A DNA stretch of 64,000 nt from Niebla homalea (GCA_019925105.1 JAHGAU010000001.1:2108001-2172000), one strand, 5' to 3'; counted from the first letter of the stretch, positions 21,135 to 33,387 are shown. Numbers and translations: made by a program. The notes: generated by a model not told the origin, from the sequence alone.

Positions 21135-21948
21135 TCAATCCACGAATTTGCGATTTTCATTGGCTCCAAAGAGCGTGACCCGCATCATAGGAAGTGCTTC
21201 AGTTTCGAGCAGCTTCAGGCGCTCCTCAAGAGTATTGTTGATGTCGATCTTCCCTCCACCACCGATGATGGATACACCACCAGCTCTGGGAAGATGACCC
21301 CTCAGCTTCCGCTCTTTGGACACAAGAATGGGACGAGCTATACGTACGAGTCTTCAGGCAAATAGTTCTTATCATCTAGCACGACCTCCACATCCTTTCC
21401 TAGGTTATCTTTGTACTCTTTCTTCGCCCCCTCAATGGCCTTCTTGACGGTGTCAGCATCCTGTTTCCTCGCCCTGACTCCCGCTTTCGGCTCATTGAGC
21501 GCGTAGAGCCCCTCCAGCACCAGGCCCTTGCACATCTCGCCGTACTTCCCGCCGTCCTTGGTGGAAGTGCCTAATTGACTTCTCGCCTTCTCGAACAGAT
21601 CATTCAGCAGCTCCTGTCTCCTGCTCAGGACCTTCAAGCGCGTCTTGTTGGCCAAGGTACTTCGGGTGATCTGTTGGCTCATGGAGGCTTGCTTGTGCTT
21701 CTTTGCGTAGGTGGAATCGATGGCGGAGGTCTCCTGGCGGACCAGCTTGGATTTCTCGATTGCGAACTCTTCGTCTGCTTTGATCTGTATTTCCTTGGCT
21801 TTTTCGAGGGCTTCTTGGCGGATGAAGGCCGTCATCTTCTTCAGCTCCCCGGCCACCTGAATGACAGCGCAGCTTGTTAGGAGCTATCTGATGAGGTGAT
21901 GACTCGAAGATAGTAACTCACCTGGTCATCCGACATGGCGTGGGACAT
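21135..21948 (-). CDS. vma4: Vacuolar H+-ATPase V1 subunit E
   Basis: A peripheral-stalk subunit that pairs with subunit G to hold the V1 head against rotation in the vacuolar and endomembrane proton pump. Model: exon 1 21948-21922 (nine codons, MSHAMSDDQ), exon 2 21856-21348, exon 3 21285-21135, giving 228 residues, the family size. Exon 2 starts [20 protein letters not shown] and is mostly a charged coiled coil (residues 10-100). Exon 3 contributes [20 protein letters not shown] and ends near ENRKFVD. Introns have donors GTGAGT and GTACGT and acceptors TTCAG and CCCAG. The 27-base first exon would be missed by automatic start calling. Confidence 0.95.
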
Positions 21949-22571
21949 GTTGGCGGTCTTAAGTAGTTTGGTGGAGACTGGATGGGTACGAGACTGAAGA
22001 GATGTTGGCAATGGTAGGAGAGGTCTTGAGTCCAAGGTTTGGCAAGAAGGTCAATAACAGACAATGGTCCTATTTGAGGTTGAAATGAGCGTGAGAAGGA
22101 GTTTGCCGCTTTTTTCTATATGGACTAATGGTGATGTTGAAATGGGAATGAGCGATTGCGACCGTTGCAACTTGCAAGCAGCATCGATTGAAGCTGTCAT
22201 GACCCTTGAAACACCCCATTGTTGATGGCTTAGATCCTAGCGTCGATCTTGTTTCCGGCCGCTTCGCCCTCCCTACAATCCTTTCCTCGCACGCCGAGGA
22301 GAGCCCGAAACCCATTCCTTTTGCGCTTCACCGTTTTACTCGCGTCACCTGAATTCATTTTCCTGCCGACGACTACCTTTGCTACCTACGGACCTACCTA
22401 ATCATCCGACACGATCAAGGCTGAATGACCTCTCTACTCAACAACCTTCTACCAGTACACGAGACTCACCCGCTCCTAATGCAGCCTTCCGCAACATGAG
22501 CTTGACCATGCTTCGACATCAAGGAAGATGGTCCTACACCATATCTGCCAATCTTCAAATTACCTCATAGC
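21949..22571. promoter_or_regulatory. Divergent promoter region, V-ATPase E / NIPA-like
   Basis: 623 bp upstream of both genes. Three CTACCT copies lie close together near 22373-22400 on the NIPA side. No named regulatory site was recognised. Confidence 0.4.
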
Positions 22572-24393
22572 ATGCCGACGTTGGGGGACCTGTCTCCGGA
22601 GGGCAGTATCGCGGTCTGTGGTTTCCTTTGCGCAAGCTCCCATCGAAGCATTAGCTGATGGATGACTGTAGCTCGGCATTCTTGTTGGCCTCGTGTCAAC
22701 ATCAGTCCAATCAATAGGCCTCACCTTACAGAGAAAATCTCACATTCTCGAAGATGAGAAGGATCCTTCCGAGTATAGGCGCCCACCTTTCAAACGGCGG
22801 AGGTGGCAGGTTAGGCGCATAGCTCTATGGTTTGGCATGAGCAATGGCTGATGGCGCACCAGTTGGGCATGCTCATGTTCCTTGTCAGCAACCTTGTTGG
22901 CAGTACCGTTCAACTTACCACGTTGCCTCTTCCCGTTCTCTCCACACTCCAAGCGGTAGGTCGCTGCTATACTTGGGTCATGTTTGTCGTCGCTAAATCC
23001 GTACAAGGCCGGCCTCGCCTTCAACTCAATATGTGCCTCACTCATTCTCGGGGAGCCCTTCACACGCTGGTCGTTCGGAGGGACTGTCCTCGTGTGCATT
23101 GGCGCTGTCCTGATCGCCATTTTCGGAGCCATTGCAGAGCCAGCACACAACCTCAATCAACTGCTGGCCTTGTTGGGAAGACGTCAATTCATAATATGGA
23201 TGGTCTGTACGGGCATAGTCGTGATCGCCATCATTGCATTGGCCAAACTCAGCAAGTATCTAAGACCCTGGGCAAAACATAATCCTCGGATGCGCTTCTT
23301 CAGGGGCATGGCTTACGGTGGTGTGAGTGGCATCCTCTCTGCCCATACCCTACTTGTCGCCAAGTCTGCGGTTGAGCTAGTCGTCCGGACAATAGCTGGA
23401 GAGAACCAATTCACTCGATGGGAGTTCTGGGTCATCATTCTCGGCCTAATTGCGTTCGGTCTATCGCAGCTGTTCTACATGCATCGAGGACTGAAGCTCT
23501 GCTCGACCAGCGTATTATACCCCTTCATGTTCTGCGTCTACAACATCATAGCGATTATAGATGGCCTAATCTACTTTAATCAACTCGATCGCCTCTCTCT
23601 TCTTCATGGCCTTCTGGTGAGCCACTTGGCCCAGACTTCCCCAGCATCAAATAGTTAACATCACCAGATTGCACTCGGAACAGTCATCCTTCTTCTTGGT
23701 GTCTTTGCCCTATCATGGCGTCTCAACAGTGATCCTATCTCTCGCCAACCTGTCTCCCAAAATCCCTTGACACCCGGTCTGGGCATCATAGACGATGAGC
23801 AGACCGATACAGATGGCACCGTCACCCCGAAACGCGACGAAGAATCCGCGCTCCTCGACAAAGAATCCCCCATACCCAATCACGAGCCCCGAACTCCCAC
23901 ATCCACAAACAACCACGTCCTCAGCATCACCCGTCTGCGCCGCAAGGGCATGACCGAGTCTGAGGAGATCTGGCGCGAACTCGAAGACGACAGCCCCAGC
24001 CCCTTGACGCCTTTCAGCCAACACCGGCGGAGCAGCGTCCGCTCCACGTCCAACCCGTCCACAAAGCGGAACTCGAGATTCGACCTTCCGGATCTCGACG
24101 AAGATGGCGACGATCCCTCTGAGAGGTCAGGCCTGCTGACCCGGTCGGGTACCGGGCGGACCTACCGCACGCTCCATCATGGGAGAAGAAGGTCCACGCC
24201 TGGGTCTGAGGCGAGGCGCAGGCGGTCGGCATCCAGTCAGGCTGCGCTGGGCGGTTGGTGGAAGATGAAGTGGTGGAAGGATGGGAAAGGGGAGTGGGCA
24301 AAAGGCAAGGGAAAGGGGAAAGACTCAGAGGGTCCCCGGGGTAATGATGGCGGAAGAAGGGACGAGAGGGGTGAGGGTGGGAGCAGTACCTGA
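22572..24393 (+). CDS. NIPA-like (DUF803) membrane transporter with long cytosolic tail
   Basis: NIPA proteins are multi-span members of the drug/metabolite transporter fold, linked to Mg2+ transport in animals. Model: 22572-22613, 22672-22809, 22863-22955, 23008-23616, 23668-24393, giving 535 residues with all phases consistent; the first donor is the less common GTCTGT. The membrane part (about 1-310) includes LVSTSVQSIGLTLQRKSHI, FLVSNLVGSTVQLTTLPLPV, FNSICASLILGEPFTRW, MAYGGVSGILSAHTLLVAKS and TSVLYPFMFCVYNIIAIIDG, all family hallmarks. The tail (about 311-535) is disordered, Ser/Arg/Asp-rich and ends in Gly/Lys-rich repeats. Transported ion is not known for this member. Confidence 0.88.
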
Positions 24394-24589
24394 TGAGTAA
24401 GGAAGCAGACGGATATCGCTGTGGCTTCATGTGCCAACGAAAGTTCTTGGCATGATCCGTCTGTCAATACGATGACAGACGAACGTGCATAGCGAATGGA
24501 GTAATGATACCCTTTGACAGTCTCATTGCACTTTTTCGATACCAATTGTTCGCTGATCGTAGATTCATGTCTCAGTAGTATATAATGTA
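24394..24589. other. Convergent spacer
   Basis: 3' flanks of the NIPA-like gene (+) and the following minus-strand gene. Nothing recognised. Confidence 0.4.
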
Positions 24590-26785
24590 TTACCGCTGGC
24601 CAATCGCATCGATGGCTTTCCCAGACGTCACCCCCTCCTCGATCGCCGAGACCTCACTGTCAGAGCGCTTTTTTCTCGCCTCCCATGCCGCCAAGAAATC
24701 CTGCATCCCCTTTCGCTCCCCCTCGTAGATCTCCTCCCCACCAAAGATATTCTTCTTGCGTGGCGGCCTTGTCCGCACAGAATACAGCAGCCGTGATTGC
24801 AACCCCTCCAATACCTCCTTCGCCTCAGTCCTCCGCATGTCGCTGGCCCCAGAATCCACAATCTGCATGAACATGCCCTTGATCTTGGCGGCCAGCTCGT
24901 CAATCTCGGCGTTGAAACCCTTCTCCATGTGGTGAGTGGTTGCGGCGGGGAAGGGGCGATCCGCGCTATCGATGGCGATGTCCAGGAGTTGGAAGGTAGA
25001 TGTCAGGAGAGAGTAGTCAGTGGTGTTGTTGAGTGTGAAGTGAGGGGTGCCGAGTAGTTTGCAGATCCGGCTCAGAGGGATCGAGGACCATTCCGCGCAG
25101 TCGAGGTAGGTTTCTTTGCCGAAGAGCCATGCCAAGGCAAGGCGCCGGCGGAGGAAGAGCCATTCCGCTGAGTAAGGGGGGAGGTTGCGGAGCAGTTGGA
25201 CACGGAAGGGGGGGTGGTTGATGGCGTGGAAGAGGTTGCTGAGGATGTCGTTTTGCGGTCCTGGGAAGGGGGATCGATCGTTTAAAGCGCTGAGCAGGGC
25301 GGTGAGTGTGCTTTCGATGCTGGCGAGTATGTTGCCATCTTCGACGATACTTCGGTCCAGGAGAAGGCGACACAGAAGGGAGATGGCGTGAACACGGGAA
25401 TCGGTCCTCAAAGCAAGAGCAGATCCTCGTACGACGGTCAGAAGGGCAATGAGATCTGGCCGCTGCTTGTTGCTCTCCAGATCTTTGGGCAATATGATTC
25501 GTGGCTCGAGAGGTACTTGAAGCTGGACAGCAGCTTCACATGCCCCTATTCTGCGAAACAGGCTGTCCAATCGATCCTTACTCAGCAGATCCGTCATTTG
25601 AGATGAAGCTTGGTTGAGCACATGAACATATGCACCTCGAAGGTCATCTCGTGGCTCAAGACACGTCGCGTCTAACATCCAGTCGATCAGCTCTTCGGGA
25701 AGGTTGTCCTGCAATGCGTAGTCCTCAATGATCCCACTCAAGAAACTTTGCCGTCTGACTGAGTCGTTATCCAGCAGAGGGCTCATATCGTGGTCTTTGA
25801 TTTTTGGAAACTTTTTGTGGTCTGATGAGGGCCGATTTTCGCCAAAGAAAGACCATGAGAGGTCATGTTCCAAAGCCTCTGTCCGCTTGATCGCTGCTTT
25901 TAATCTCCCGATCTCCTCGTTGTCGCCATAATCTTGCAATAGGTTTTCAAATGTGCTTTTTTCGATAGTTTTCTTCCTATCCTCGTGACGCTCTTGCGCC
26001 CGCAGCAAGTCTCTGGTCCGCGCAATATTCTGTTTGGATGCATCATACTCTCTTTTCTGCTCTGCCAATGCCTTGAGGGAGAACCTTCCCTTTCGCATTG
26101 GTAGCCCGGAAGGTGGCTTTTTGGCTTGCAACGTGGCTTCCTCTCTCCCTGTCTTGGTAGACCAGGCTTCTACAGGCTGGATGGGTAGAGGAAGCTCTGG
26201 CGTGGGCGAACGCCTCTCTTTATCATTCAGGACATCATCAAGATCTTCCAGGGATGAGGCGTCCGAATCTGTCTCATCATCCGAGTTCCGAATGTAGACC
26301 TCGCCATTTCTGATAACTCGCTGACTACTGGGAATTGTAGATGTTTGCGTGGGTGCGAGCTCGAAACTGAGGCTTGTTGTTCGCAAGGGTTCACGAACGG
26401 GATCTTCTGATGATCTTCCCTTATACGAACGCTTGCTCTTACCGCTTTGCGGAGTAGTGGTGGCTTTGGTGACAGCGCCTTTCTCGTTGCTCGATAAAGA
26501 TCTTTCTGTGGGCGGAGATGAGAGGGTTAACGTCGACGAGGAATGCTTTGGGAGTGCCTTGAAGATAGAAGTGACCTTATTGATATTCTGGTTACCATTG
26601 CTCACTGGGGGAGAAGATTGAGTGGGCAACGATGAGAGGGGTGATGTCTTTTGGCGGATGGCTTGGGACTCCTCGAAACTCTCTGGAGAAGGCCGCTTTG
26701 AAGACCGAGCATATTGCTTGAAGAAGTCGAGATATTTTACTTCATTGAACTCTGTCGGGTTATTTGCATCCTGAGAAGGAGCCAT
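24590..26785 (-). CDS. Disordered/helical protein, possible SMC5/6 accessory factor (Nse6-like)
   Basis: An intronless frame of 731 residues; ATG at 26785 preceded by a stop-rich region. Residues 1-240 are Ser/Pro/Lys-rich and probably disordered, starting with a short conserved-looking VKYLDFFKQYARSSKR. Residues 240-330 are charged helix (REYDASKQNIARTRDLLRAQ and onward). From about 350 to 640 there is an all-helical domain with blocks such as LPEELIDWMLDATC, LDSLFRRIGACEAAVQLQ and SLLCRLLLDRSIV. The layout and these blocks recall the CANIN-type region reported in Nse6/SLF2-like proteins, which load SMC5/6 at damaged DNA. This is a recollection of family appearance, not an alignment; other helical nuclear proteins remain possible. 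Confidence 0.6.
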   Translation of the reverse strand: MAPSQDANNPTEFNEVKYLDFFKQYARSSKRPSPESFEESQAIRQKTSPLSSLPTQSSPPVSNGNQNINKVTSIFKALPKHSSSTLTLSSPPTERSLSSNEKGAVTKATTTPQSGKSKRSYKGRSSEDPVREPLRTTSLSFELAPTQTSTIPSSQRVIRNGEVYIRNSDDETDSDASSLEDLDDVLNDKERRSPTPELPLPIQPVEAWSTKTGREEATLQAKKPPSGLPMRKGRFSLKALAEQKREYDASKQNIARTRDLLRAQERHEDRKKTIEKSTFENLLQDYGDNEEIGRLKAAIKRTEALEHDLSWSFFGENRPSSDHKKFPKIKDHDMSPLLDNDSVRRQSFLSGIIEDYALQDNLPEELIDWMLDATCLEPRDDLRGAYVHVLNQASSQMTDLLSKDRLDSLFRRIGACEAAVQLQVPLEPRIILPKDLESNKQRPDLIALLTVVRGSALALRTDSRVHAISLLCRLLLDRSIVEDGNILASIESTLTALLSALNDRSPFPGPQNDILSNLFHAINHPPFRVQLLRNLPPYSAEWLFLRRRLALAWLFGKETYLDCAEWSSIPLSRICKLLGTPHFTLNNTTDYSLLTSTFQLLDIAIDSADRPFPAATTHHMEKGFNAEIDELAAKIKGMFMQIVDSGASDMRRTEAKEVLEGLQSRLLYSVRTRPPRKKNIFGGEEIYEGERKGMQDFLAAWEARKKRSDSEVSAIEEGVTSGKAIDAIGQR

Positions 26786-27939
26786 CCAAGCATAGTGTTC
26801 TGTTATGGTAGCTCAAGGGTAGGGAAGGACGTGAAGCGCGTCTGGCGAGGTCGCTCACGCTAGAACACCAAAACCACGTGCAGAATGATTATCTAGTTTG
26901 GGCTTGTCGGCTCAGCCACGGCTTACATGGTTACACCAACAGTCAATCAGACAGTGAGGGGGTCAGGGATGAGGGATCCGCCGTGCCAGACGGCGCTTTC
27001 ATCCTGGTTGGAGTACTTTATAGCAAATCTACTCTGACCACGTTTCCTAAAAATTCCCCAAGGTCAGATACCCAATACTCCCTCGACACCGTAAGGCTAC
27101 ACTGAGTTAGTACCTAGCTGAGAGGCTGAATGACAGTTTGATCGTCCAGATGCTTGTCCACAACGATCCAAAAACCTGCGAAGGCTGCCCTTTTCACGAT
27201 GGATTAATTCCGCTTGAAAATCAACGCATTCATCGGGCAAGAAATTTACATATATCCGTAGCCAGAAGGAAGTTCTTCTGCACACGATGATTCATCTGAG
27301 TACTTTACCTACGGTATTCCATACCTTAGTCTAGGGCTGAAAGGGTTCCTAGGTTGCTGTGGCGCTGCTCGTAGGGGAAGCGGACGCCCGGACTTATCTT
27401 TTTGCCGGGGGTGCACCGGTAGTGCCGGTAGGAGGCTTGTTCTAAAACTTCCAAGTCGAACGGATTACGTGCCCCGGAGCCTGACAAATCCTCCCAATGC
27501 TACAACAGTATGTATGCTCGACCGTTCTCGTCACTTACTTCTCCCTTCCACCATCTTCACGAGCTCCTAATCTCTCGATCCAAATCCTTCCCCCTACTTG
27601 CGTCTTCTATCTGCGCCCCGATCAATCTGTCTCAAGCGACATCCTAATTCGTCTTCCACTCTCGTCGTATCGGTCGCTCGTTTCTCACTGGATCCCTACT
27701 CTGGAATTCTTATTCCGTACATCAGAGTAACATGCAGCGCGCTGAATAACAATTTCCTCGTTGCTCCATGAGCTAAGTTAGGCCGTCTATGATCCGTGCT
27801 CGTCGATATCATCCTCCCAGCAGGCACTTGGACGATATGCAATTCTGAGCCTGACTGGGCGGGACATCCGTTTCGCGAAAACGCTTCATCAGCCAACGTC
27901 ACCGAATGCTCATCCGGTTGAGTTTCGTGAGCTTTCAGA
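26786..27939. promoter_or_regulatory. Divergent promoter region upstream of the flippase gene, 1.15 kb
   Basis: Separates the Nse6-like gene (-) from the flippase (+). Contains CACGTG near 26874, two close copies of CCGGTAG near 27417-27432, and pyrimidine-rich sequence at 27530-27700 on the flippase side. Short open frames (for example 27497-27730 +) carry no family signature and are not called. Confidence 0.4.
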
Positions 27940-30900
27940 ATGGCGATCCAGCCGTACCAAGAAGATTCCAATGTGTCTAATCCCATCAAACGAATGCGAT
28001 GGGCAACGCAGAGGGTTACCGGCGCCGCCGGTTCCCGGAAACGCAGAAGTATCATGAACCGTTTCCATCACAGGAGATCAGGATCGGGGGAGAAACCCTC
28101 TGAAGAATCATCACAGCCACACCTAGATGGAATTCAAGAAGAGAGTGAAGATACAGATGACAACCAAGGCAGTCTCGGTGACGGGCGCCGGGTGTTCTTC
28201 AATGTGCCCCTCCCAGATGACGCAAAAGACGAAGAGGGCCACCCTACTGCAAAGTTTGGGAGGAACAAGATTCGAACATCCAAGTATACGCCGCTCAGCT
28301 TCGTTCCTAAAAATCTGTGGTTCCAATTTCACAATATTGCCAACGTCTATTTCTTGTTCACAATCATATTGACGGTATGTCAAACCCACCCTGACAGCAA
28401 AGTTCTCTTCCTGACATGTACAGATTTTCCCCATCTTTGGAGGTGTCAATGCAGGCCTAAGTTCTGTGCCATTGATTGCAATCATCGTGCTCACCGCGAT
28501 CAAGGACGCTATAGAAGATTGGCGGAGAACAGTCCTCGATAACGAGCTCAACAACTCACCTGTCTATCGCCTGGTTGACTGGAAGAACGTCAATACGTCT
28601 ACTGACAATATCTCACTTTGGCGAAGATTCAAGAAGGCGAATACTCGCTTGATCATATCGTCCTACAAAACCCTGAATGCCAAATTTTCGAAGAAGGAAC
28701 GCACCAACAAGTCCTACGCTGAACGTGCGCTTGATGAGCCTCGAATGTCTCGCGATACTCTGCACACTCGCAACTCAATGATGTCATCTCGAACATCTTT
28801 CCATTCTGCGCGAAATACGAATGAGGATATCCAGATGACCTCAGTACCTTCTCCGCAACCCCTCACCAGTTCCTCACCCAAGGCCGAAAACCTCAAACCG
28901 GGAGACCGACCAGACACTGCCTTTTCTTTCGACGACGGTACCAGGGGCAATGGCGACTTGGCTGTCCCAGTGAAAGCAACACACAAGAACGATGCTCCCG
29001 GCGCACGATTTCATGGGAGCCTCTTCGATCCGTCTAAGCCTGTATTAGAGCAAGCCCGGTTCAAGAAAGATTACTGGAAGAACGTGCAGGTGGGGGATTT
29101 CGTTCGGATTTATAACGATGATCCGATCCCAGCAGACGTGGTCATATTGTCGACGTCGGATCCTGATGGAGCATGTTACGTCGAAACCAAGAATCTGGAC
29201 GGCGAGACTAATTTGAAGGTCAGACAGGCTTTGCACAGTGGCCGTGCCATAAAGCACGCCAAACAGTGTGAGCAAAGTGAGTTTCTCATCCAAAGTGAGC
29301 CACCTCACGCAAATTTGTACCAGTACAGTGGAGCGGTTCGGTGGACTCAGAATAGCCCAAAGCAGCCAAAGGATCATGGCAAGGAAATGGCAGAACCAAT
29401 CTCGATCAACAATTTGTTGCTGCGGGGATGCAGCTTGAGAAACACTGAGTGGATCCTTGGGGTCGTCGTCTTCACTGGACAGGAAACAAAGATTATGCTT
29501 AATGCAGGTATCACCCCCAGTAAACGAGCCCGAATTGCGCGAGAGCTGAACTGGAACGTCATCTACAATTTCATCATTTTGTTCTTCATGTGCTTGGTCT
29601 CCGGTATTATTCAGGGTGTCACCTGGGCACAAGGCAACAATTCCCTCGACTATTTTGAATTTGGCTCAGTCGGTGGCAAACCATCACTGGACGGCTTCAT
29701 TACTTTCTGGGCCTCTGTCATTCTGTTCCAAAATTTGGTTCCCATTTCCCTCTACATCTCTTTGGAGTTAGTGCGGACAGCTCAGGCTTTCTTCATTTAC
29801 AGTGATACCTATATGTACTACGAAAAGGTTGATTATCCCTGTACACCTAAGACCTGGAATATTTCCGATGACCTTGGGCAAATTGAGTACATATTCTCCG
29901 ACAAGACAGGAACTTTGACGCAAAATGTCATGGAGTTCAAGAAATGCACTATCAATGGGATACCGTATGGAGAAGCATATACTGAAGCACAGGCAGGCAT
30001 GCAGAGGAGGCAGGGTATCGACACCGAGGCTGAGGGGGCCAAGGCCCATAAGCAAATAGCTGAAGATCGAATCAGAATGCTGGATACTCTTCGGAAACAG
30101 CACCCGAATCCATATCTTCATGACGACGAGATCACCTTCGTCGCACCAGATTTTGTAAACGATCTCAACGGATCTGCTGGACAGGAACAATCCGAGGCAA
30201 ATAAGCAATTTATGCTTGCTCTTGCACTCTGCCATACGGTCATTACCGAACGAAGCCCAGGCGACCCACCAAAGATAGAGTTCAAGGCACAATCACCTGA
30301 CGAGGCGGCACTTGTTGCGACAGCGCGTGACTGCGGTTTCACTGTCATGGGCAGGTCCAACGAGGGAATCATTGTCAATGTTCAGGGTGAGGAGAGGGAG
30401 TGCATTGTGCTGAACACCTTGGAATTCAACTCCTCTAGAAAACGGATGAGCGCCATTATACGAATGCCCGATGGTAGAATCGTTTTGTTCTGCAAAGGTG
30501 CTGATAGCGTAATCTATTCGAGGCTACAGTATGGCGCGCAAAAAGAACTACGGAAGATGACAGCAGAGCATCTCGAGATGTTTGCCCGAGAAGGTTTGCG
30601 TACCCTCTGCATTGCACAGAAAGAAATCGATGAAGACACTTATCAAAAATGGAACGTCGAGCACGATTTGGCCGCTGCGGCAATCATTGGCCGTGAAGAC
30701 AAGTTGGAAACCGTCTCGGACGTTATCGAACGAGACCTCACCCTACTTGGCGGGACAGCTATAGAGGACAGGTTGCAGGACGGTGTGCCAGATACCATTG
30801 CGCTGCTTGGCGAGGCAGGCATCAAACTATGGGTCCTCACTGGCGACAAGGTTGAGACTGCTATCAATATCGGCTTTTCCTGCAACCTGCTCAGTAACGA

Positions 30901-32649
30901 CATGGATCTTATCGTCTTCAACATTGCCGAGGATACCGTTGAAGCTGCTGGTGCTGAGCTTGACAAACATCTTAGGACCTTTGACATCACAGGTTCTGAG
31001 GAGGAATTGTTAGTTGCCCGTAAGAATCACGAGCCGCCAGCCCCCACCCATGCTATCGTCATTGACGGAGACGCCCTGAAGCTGGTCCTGGAAGAGGAGC
31101 TAAGGCGAAAATTTCTCTTGCTCTGCAAGAAATGCAAATCAGTCCTTTGCTGCCGGGTCAGCCCTGCCCAAAAAGCGGCCGTTGTCCAAATGGTGAAAGA
31201 CGGCCTCGATGTCATGACCCTGTCAATTGGAGATGGCGCCAACGATGTCGCCATGATTCAGGAGGCTGATATCGGGGTAGGCATTGCAGGCGAAGAAGGC
31301 AGGCAGGCAGTAATGTCGTCTGATTATGCCATCGGACAGTTTCGCTTCCTTCAAAGGCTAGTACTGGTCCATGGACGTTGGTCTTACCGTCGGCTGGCTG
31401 AGACCATAGCCAACTTCTTCTACAAGGTGAGCAACCCCGTGGCAGTCCTGCTTATCCAAATGCTTGGTCTCGGGACGCTGATTTTTTCAGAATATTGTCT
31501 GGACCTTCGCACTTTTCTGGTATCAGATCTACAATGACTTTGACTGCTCTTACCTGTTCGACTATACCTATCTTGTGCTAGTCAATCTCGCCTTCACATC
31601 TCTACCTGTCATTTTCATGGGAATCCTGGATCAGGACGTGAGTGACAAAGTTTCACTTGCAGTCCCACAGCTCTACAGAAGAGGTATCGAGCGTAAGGAA
31701 TGGTCTCAAGTGAAGTTCTGGTGAGTCATGAATATCAGTCTAATTCATCTACGAACGACAAAGCCTGACAATGAGCAGGTTATACATGTTCGACGGAGTC
31801 TATCAATCCGTGATATGCTTCTTCATGCCCTATCTTCTCTTCCGAGCGGCCAATTTTGTCACCCATAATGGACTTGACATCAATGACAATAAGCGTATTG
31901 GCGTTTACGTAGCCCACGCTGACATTGTTGTTGTCAACCTCTACATCCTCATGAATACCTACAAATGGGACTGGCTGATGCTGCTGCTTGTGGCAATCAG
32001 CATCTTATTCATCTGGTTCTGGACTGGTGTGTACTCAGCTTTCACAGCCTCTACACAATTTTACAAGGCTGCACCCGAAGTGTACGGGCAACTATCTTTC
32101 TGGGTGGTTACGCTCATTACTGTCATCATCTGCTTGCTGCCACGATTGACCATCAAGGCTTTCCAAAAGATCTTCATTCCTCTGGATGTGGACATTATCC
32201 GAGAGCAAGTCCGACAGGGCAAGTTTGATTACCTGGACAAGTATGAGGCCTATGTACCCCCCGCAAAAGTATCATCTGCATCTTCTTCGGATCTATCTCA
32301 GCCACGTAAGGATGTACCAGAGAGAAGAGAGTCGATGGAGGAGGATGAACGACCAATCTACCCACCCTCAGTAGCAGCTACAGGCACAACGCACAATGCA
32401 CACAGTCAGAACGGCAGCGATAGCACAGGGTACACCAGACACAAGACATCATTAGAACAACCTACGAGGCCGTCATTCGACCGCCCGAGACCTTCTTTTG
32501 ACCGTTTGCGGTCCTCTATGGACCAAGTCCGACCAAGCTTCGAAGCTAGCAACGACTTCACTTCAGCGGCCTTGCTCACCAGGATGGAGTCAAGTCATTC
32601 GGATATACCGCAGAGGCGGGCACCAATTGGCTCATCCAATCTACGATAG
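27940..32649 (+). CDS. Phospholipid-translocating P4-ATPase, Dnf1/Dnf2 type
   Basis: A plasma-membrane/Golgi flippase moving phospholipids to the cytosolic leaflet, normally with a Cdc50-family partner. Model: 27940-28374, 28424-31426, 31491-31720, 31779-32649, giving 1512 residues. Marks: [17 protein letters not shown] and [20 protein letters not shown] at the start; the P4-specific DGETNLK (about 404); the phosphorylation motif [15 protein letters not shown] with its Asp near 638; [35 protein letters not shown]; and [13 protein letters not shown] near 1081. Ten spans fit the hydrophobic segments, the last six in exons 2-4. The C-terminal 150 residues are disordered and contain repeated [13 protein letters not shown] units, possible kinase targets. 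The later introns fall in the membrane region. Dnf1/2 rather than Drs2/Neo1 is inferred from the long N-terminus and insert pattern. Confidence 0.95.
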
Positions 32650-33074
32650 AACAGCTTCTACAGCAACTTCCACTGCATCCTTCTGTACATAGCGCGGCGG
32701 CAAGCAGATACCAAGATCTAGTCATGTTTGTGAGCAATTTTTCCGACCCAGCGTTGTAGCGGACAATGCGGAGTCTTGGGCTTTGGGATGGGGTGCGACT
32801 CGGACGAAGTAACGCCACTAGAGATCAGGTCGGCCTTGCCGTAGCCAGCTGGGATGGGAGGGTTAAGTGCTCTTAGGTTCACTGGGCTACGGAGGTGTGG
32901 ACCAGCCATGCTGGCTTGTCAATTGTTGTTATCATATAGATTCACGAGATTTACTCCGGGAGCTTGTTCCCCACGATAGTACTCAACGTCCTGCTGTCCG
33001 CTTCATTTTTAGTTCAGTTGGCCAAAGAGCATTGGTCTTTCAAGAGTCGCTGACAATTGAAGCCGTGTGATAGT

Positions 33075-33131
33075 CGCGTCAAACGCGCGTAAAATAAAGT
33101 TGTGGGAAGCCGCGTTCGTCCCGTGAACGCG
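33075..33131. promoter_or_regulatory. Cluster of ACGCG/CGCGT cores (MCB-like)
   Basis: CGCGT at 33075-33079, 33086-33090 and 33111-33115, ACGCG at 33083-33087 and 33127-33131. ACGCG is the core of the MluI cell-cycle box bound by MBF-type factors. The cluster lies about 255-315 bp upstream of the Sen1-like ATG. Confidence 0.35.
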
Positions 33132-33132
33132 G
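33110..33132. repeat. 8-bp perfect inverted repeat with 7-base loop
   Basis: CCGCGTTC at 33110-33117 pairs exactly with GAACGCGG at 33125-33132; the loop is GTCCCGT. Could be a dyad protein site rather than an RNA hairpin. Confidence 0.5.
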
Positions 33133-33387
33133 ACCTTTGAGATTAAGAAGAGTTGAAGTGTTGTAAACCATCGCCCGGCCAATGACGCTTTGGAAGTTGT
33201 TATATCGGGATGGACCCGGTTACTTCCTTCCGTGCTTCAACCCAGGCACAGCGGCATCACGTATCGCACAACCTCTCAGCACATGTGCCCAGATGACACG
33301 GGGAGGACGTAGATGTAGCATTTCTTTGTCTCAATCATTTCTGAACCAAGATCCTGATGTCAATTCACAGGAACCGTAGATCTCAAC

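Larger units (their letters stand above)
32650..33387. promoter_or_regulatory. Spacer upstream of the Sen1-like gene
   Basis: 738 bp with the flippase 3' flank and the Sen1-like promoter. At 33075-33131 there are five ACGCG/CGCGT cores within 60 bp and an 8-bp perfect stem-loop (33110-33132). No gene recognised. Confidence 0.45.

Noticed and set aside
27497..27730. 77-codon open frame upstream of the flippase
   Set aside because: Pyrimidine-rich promoter sequence giving Ser/Pro/Leu codons; no signature.
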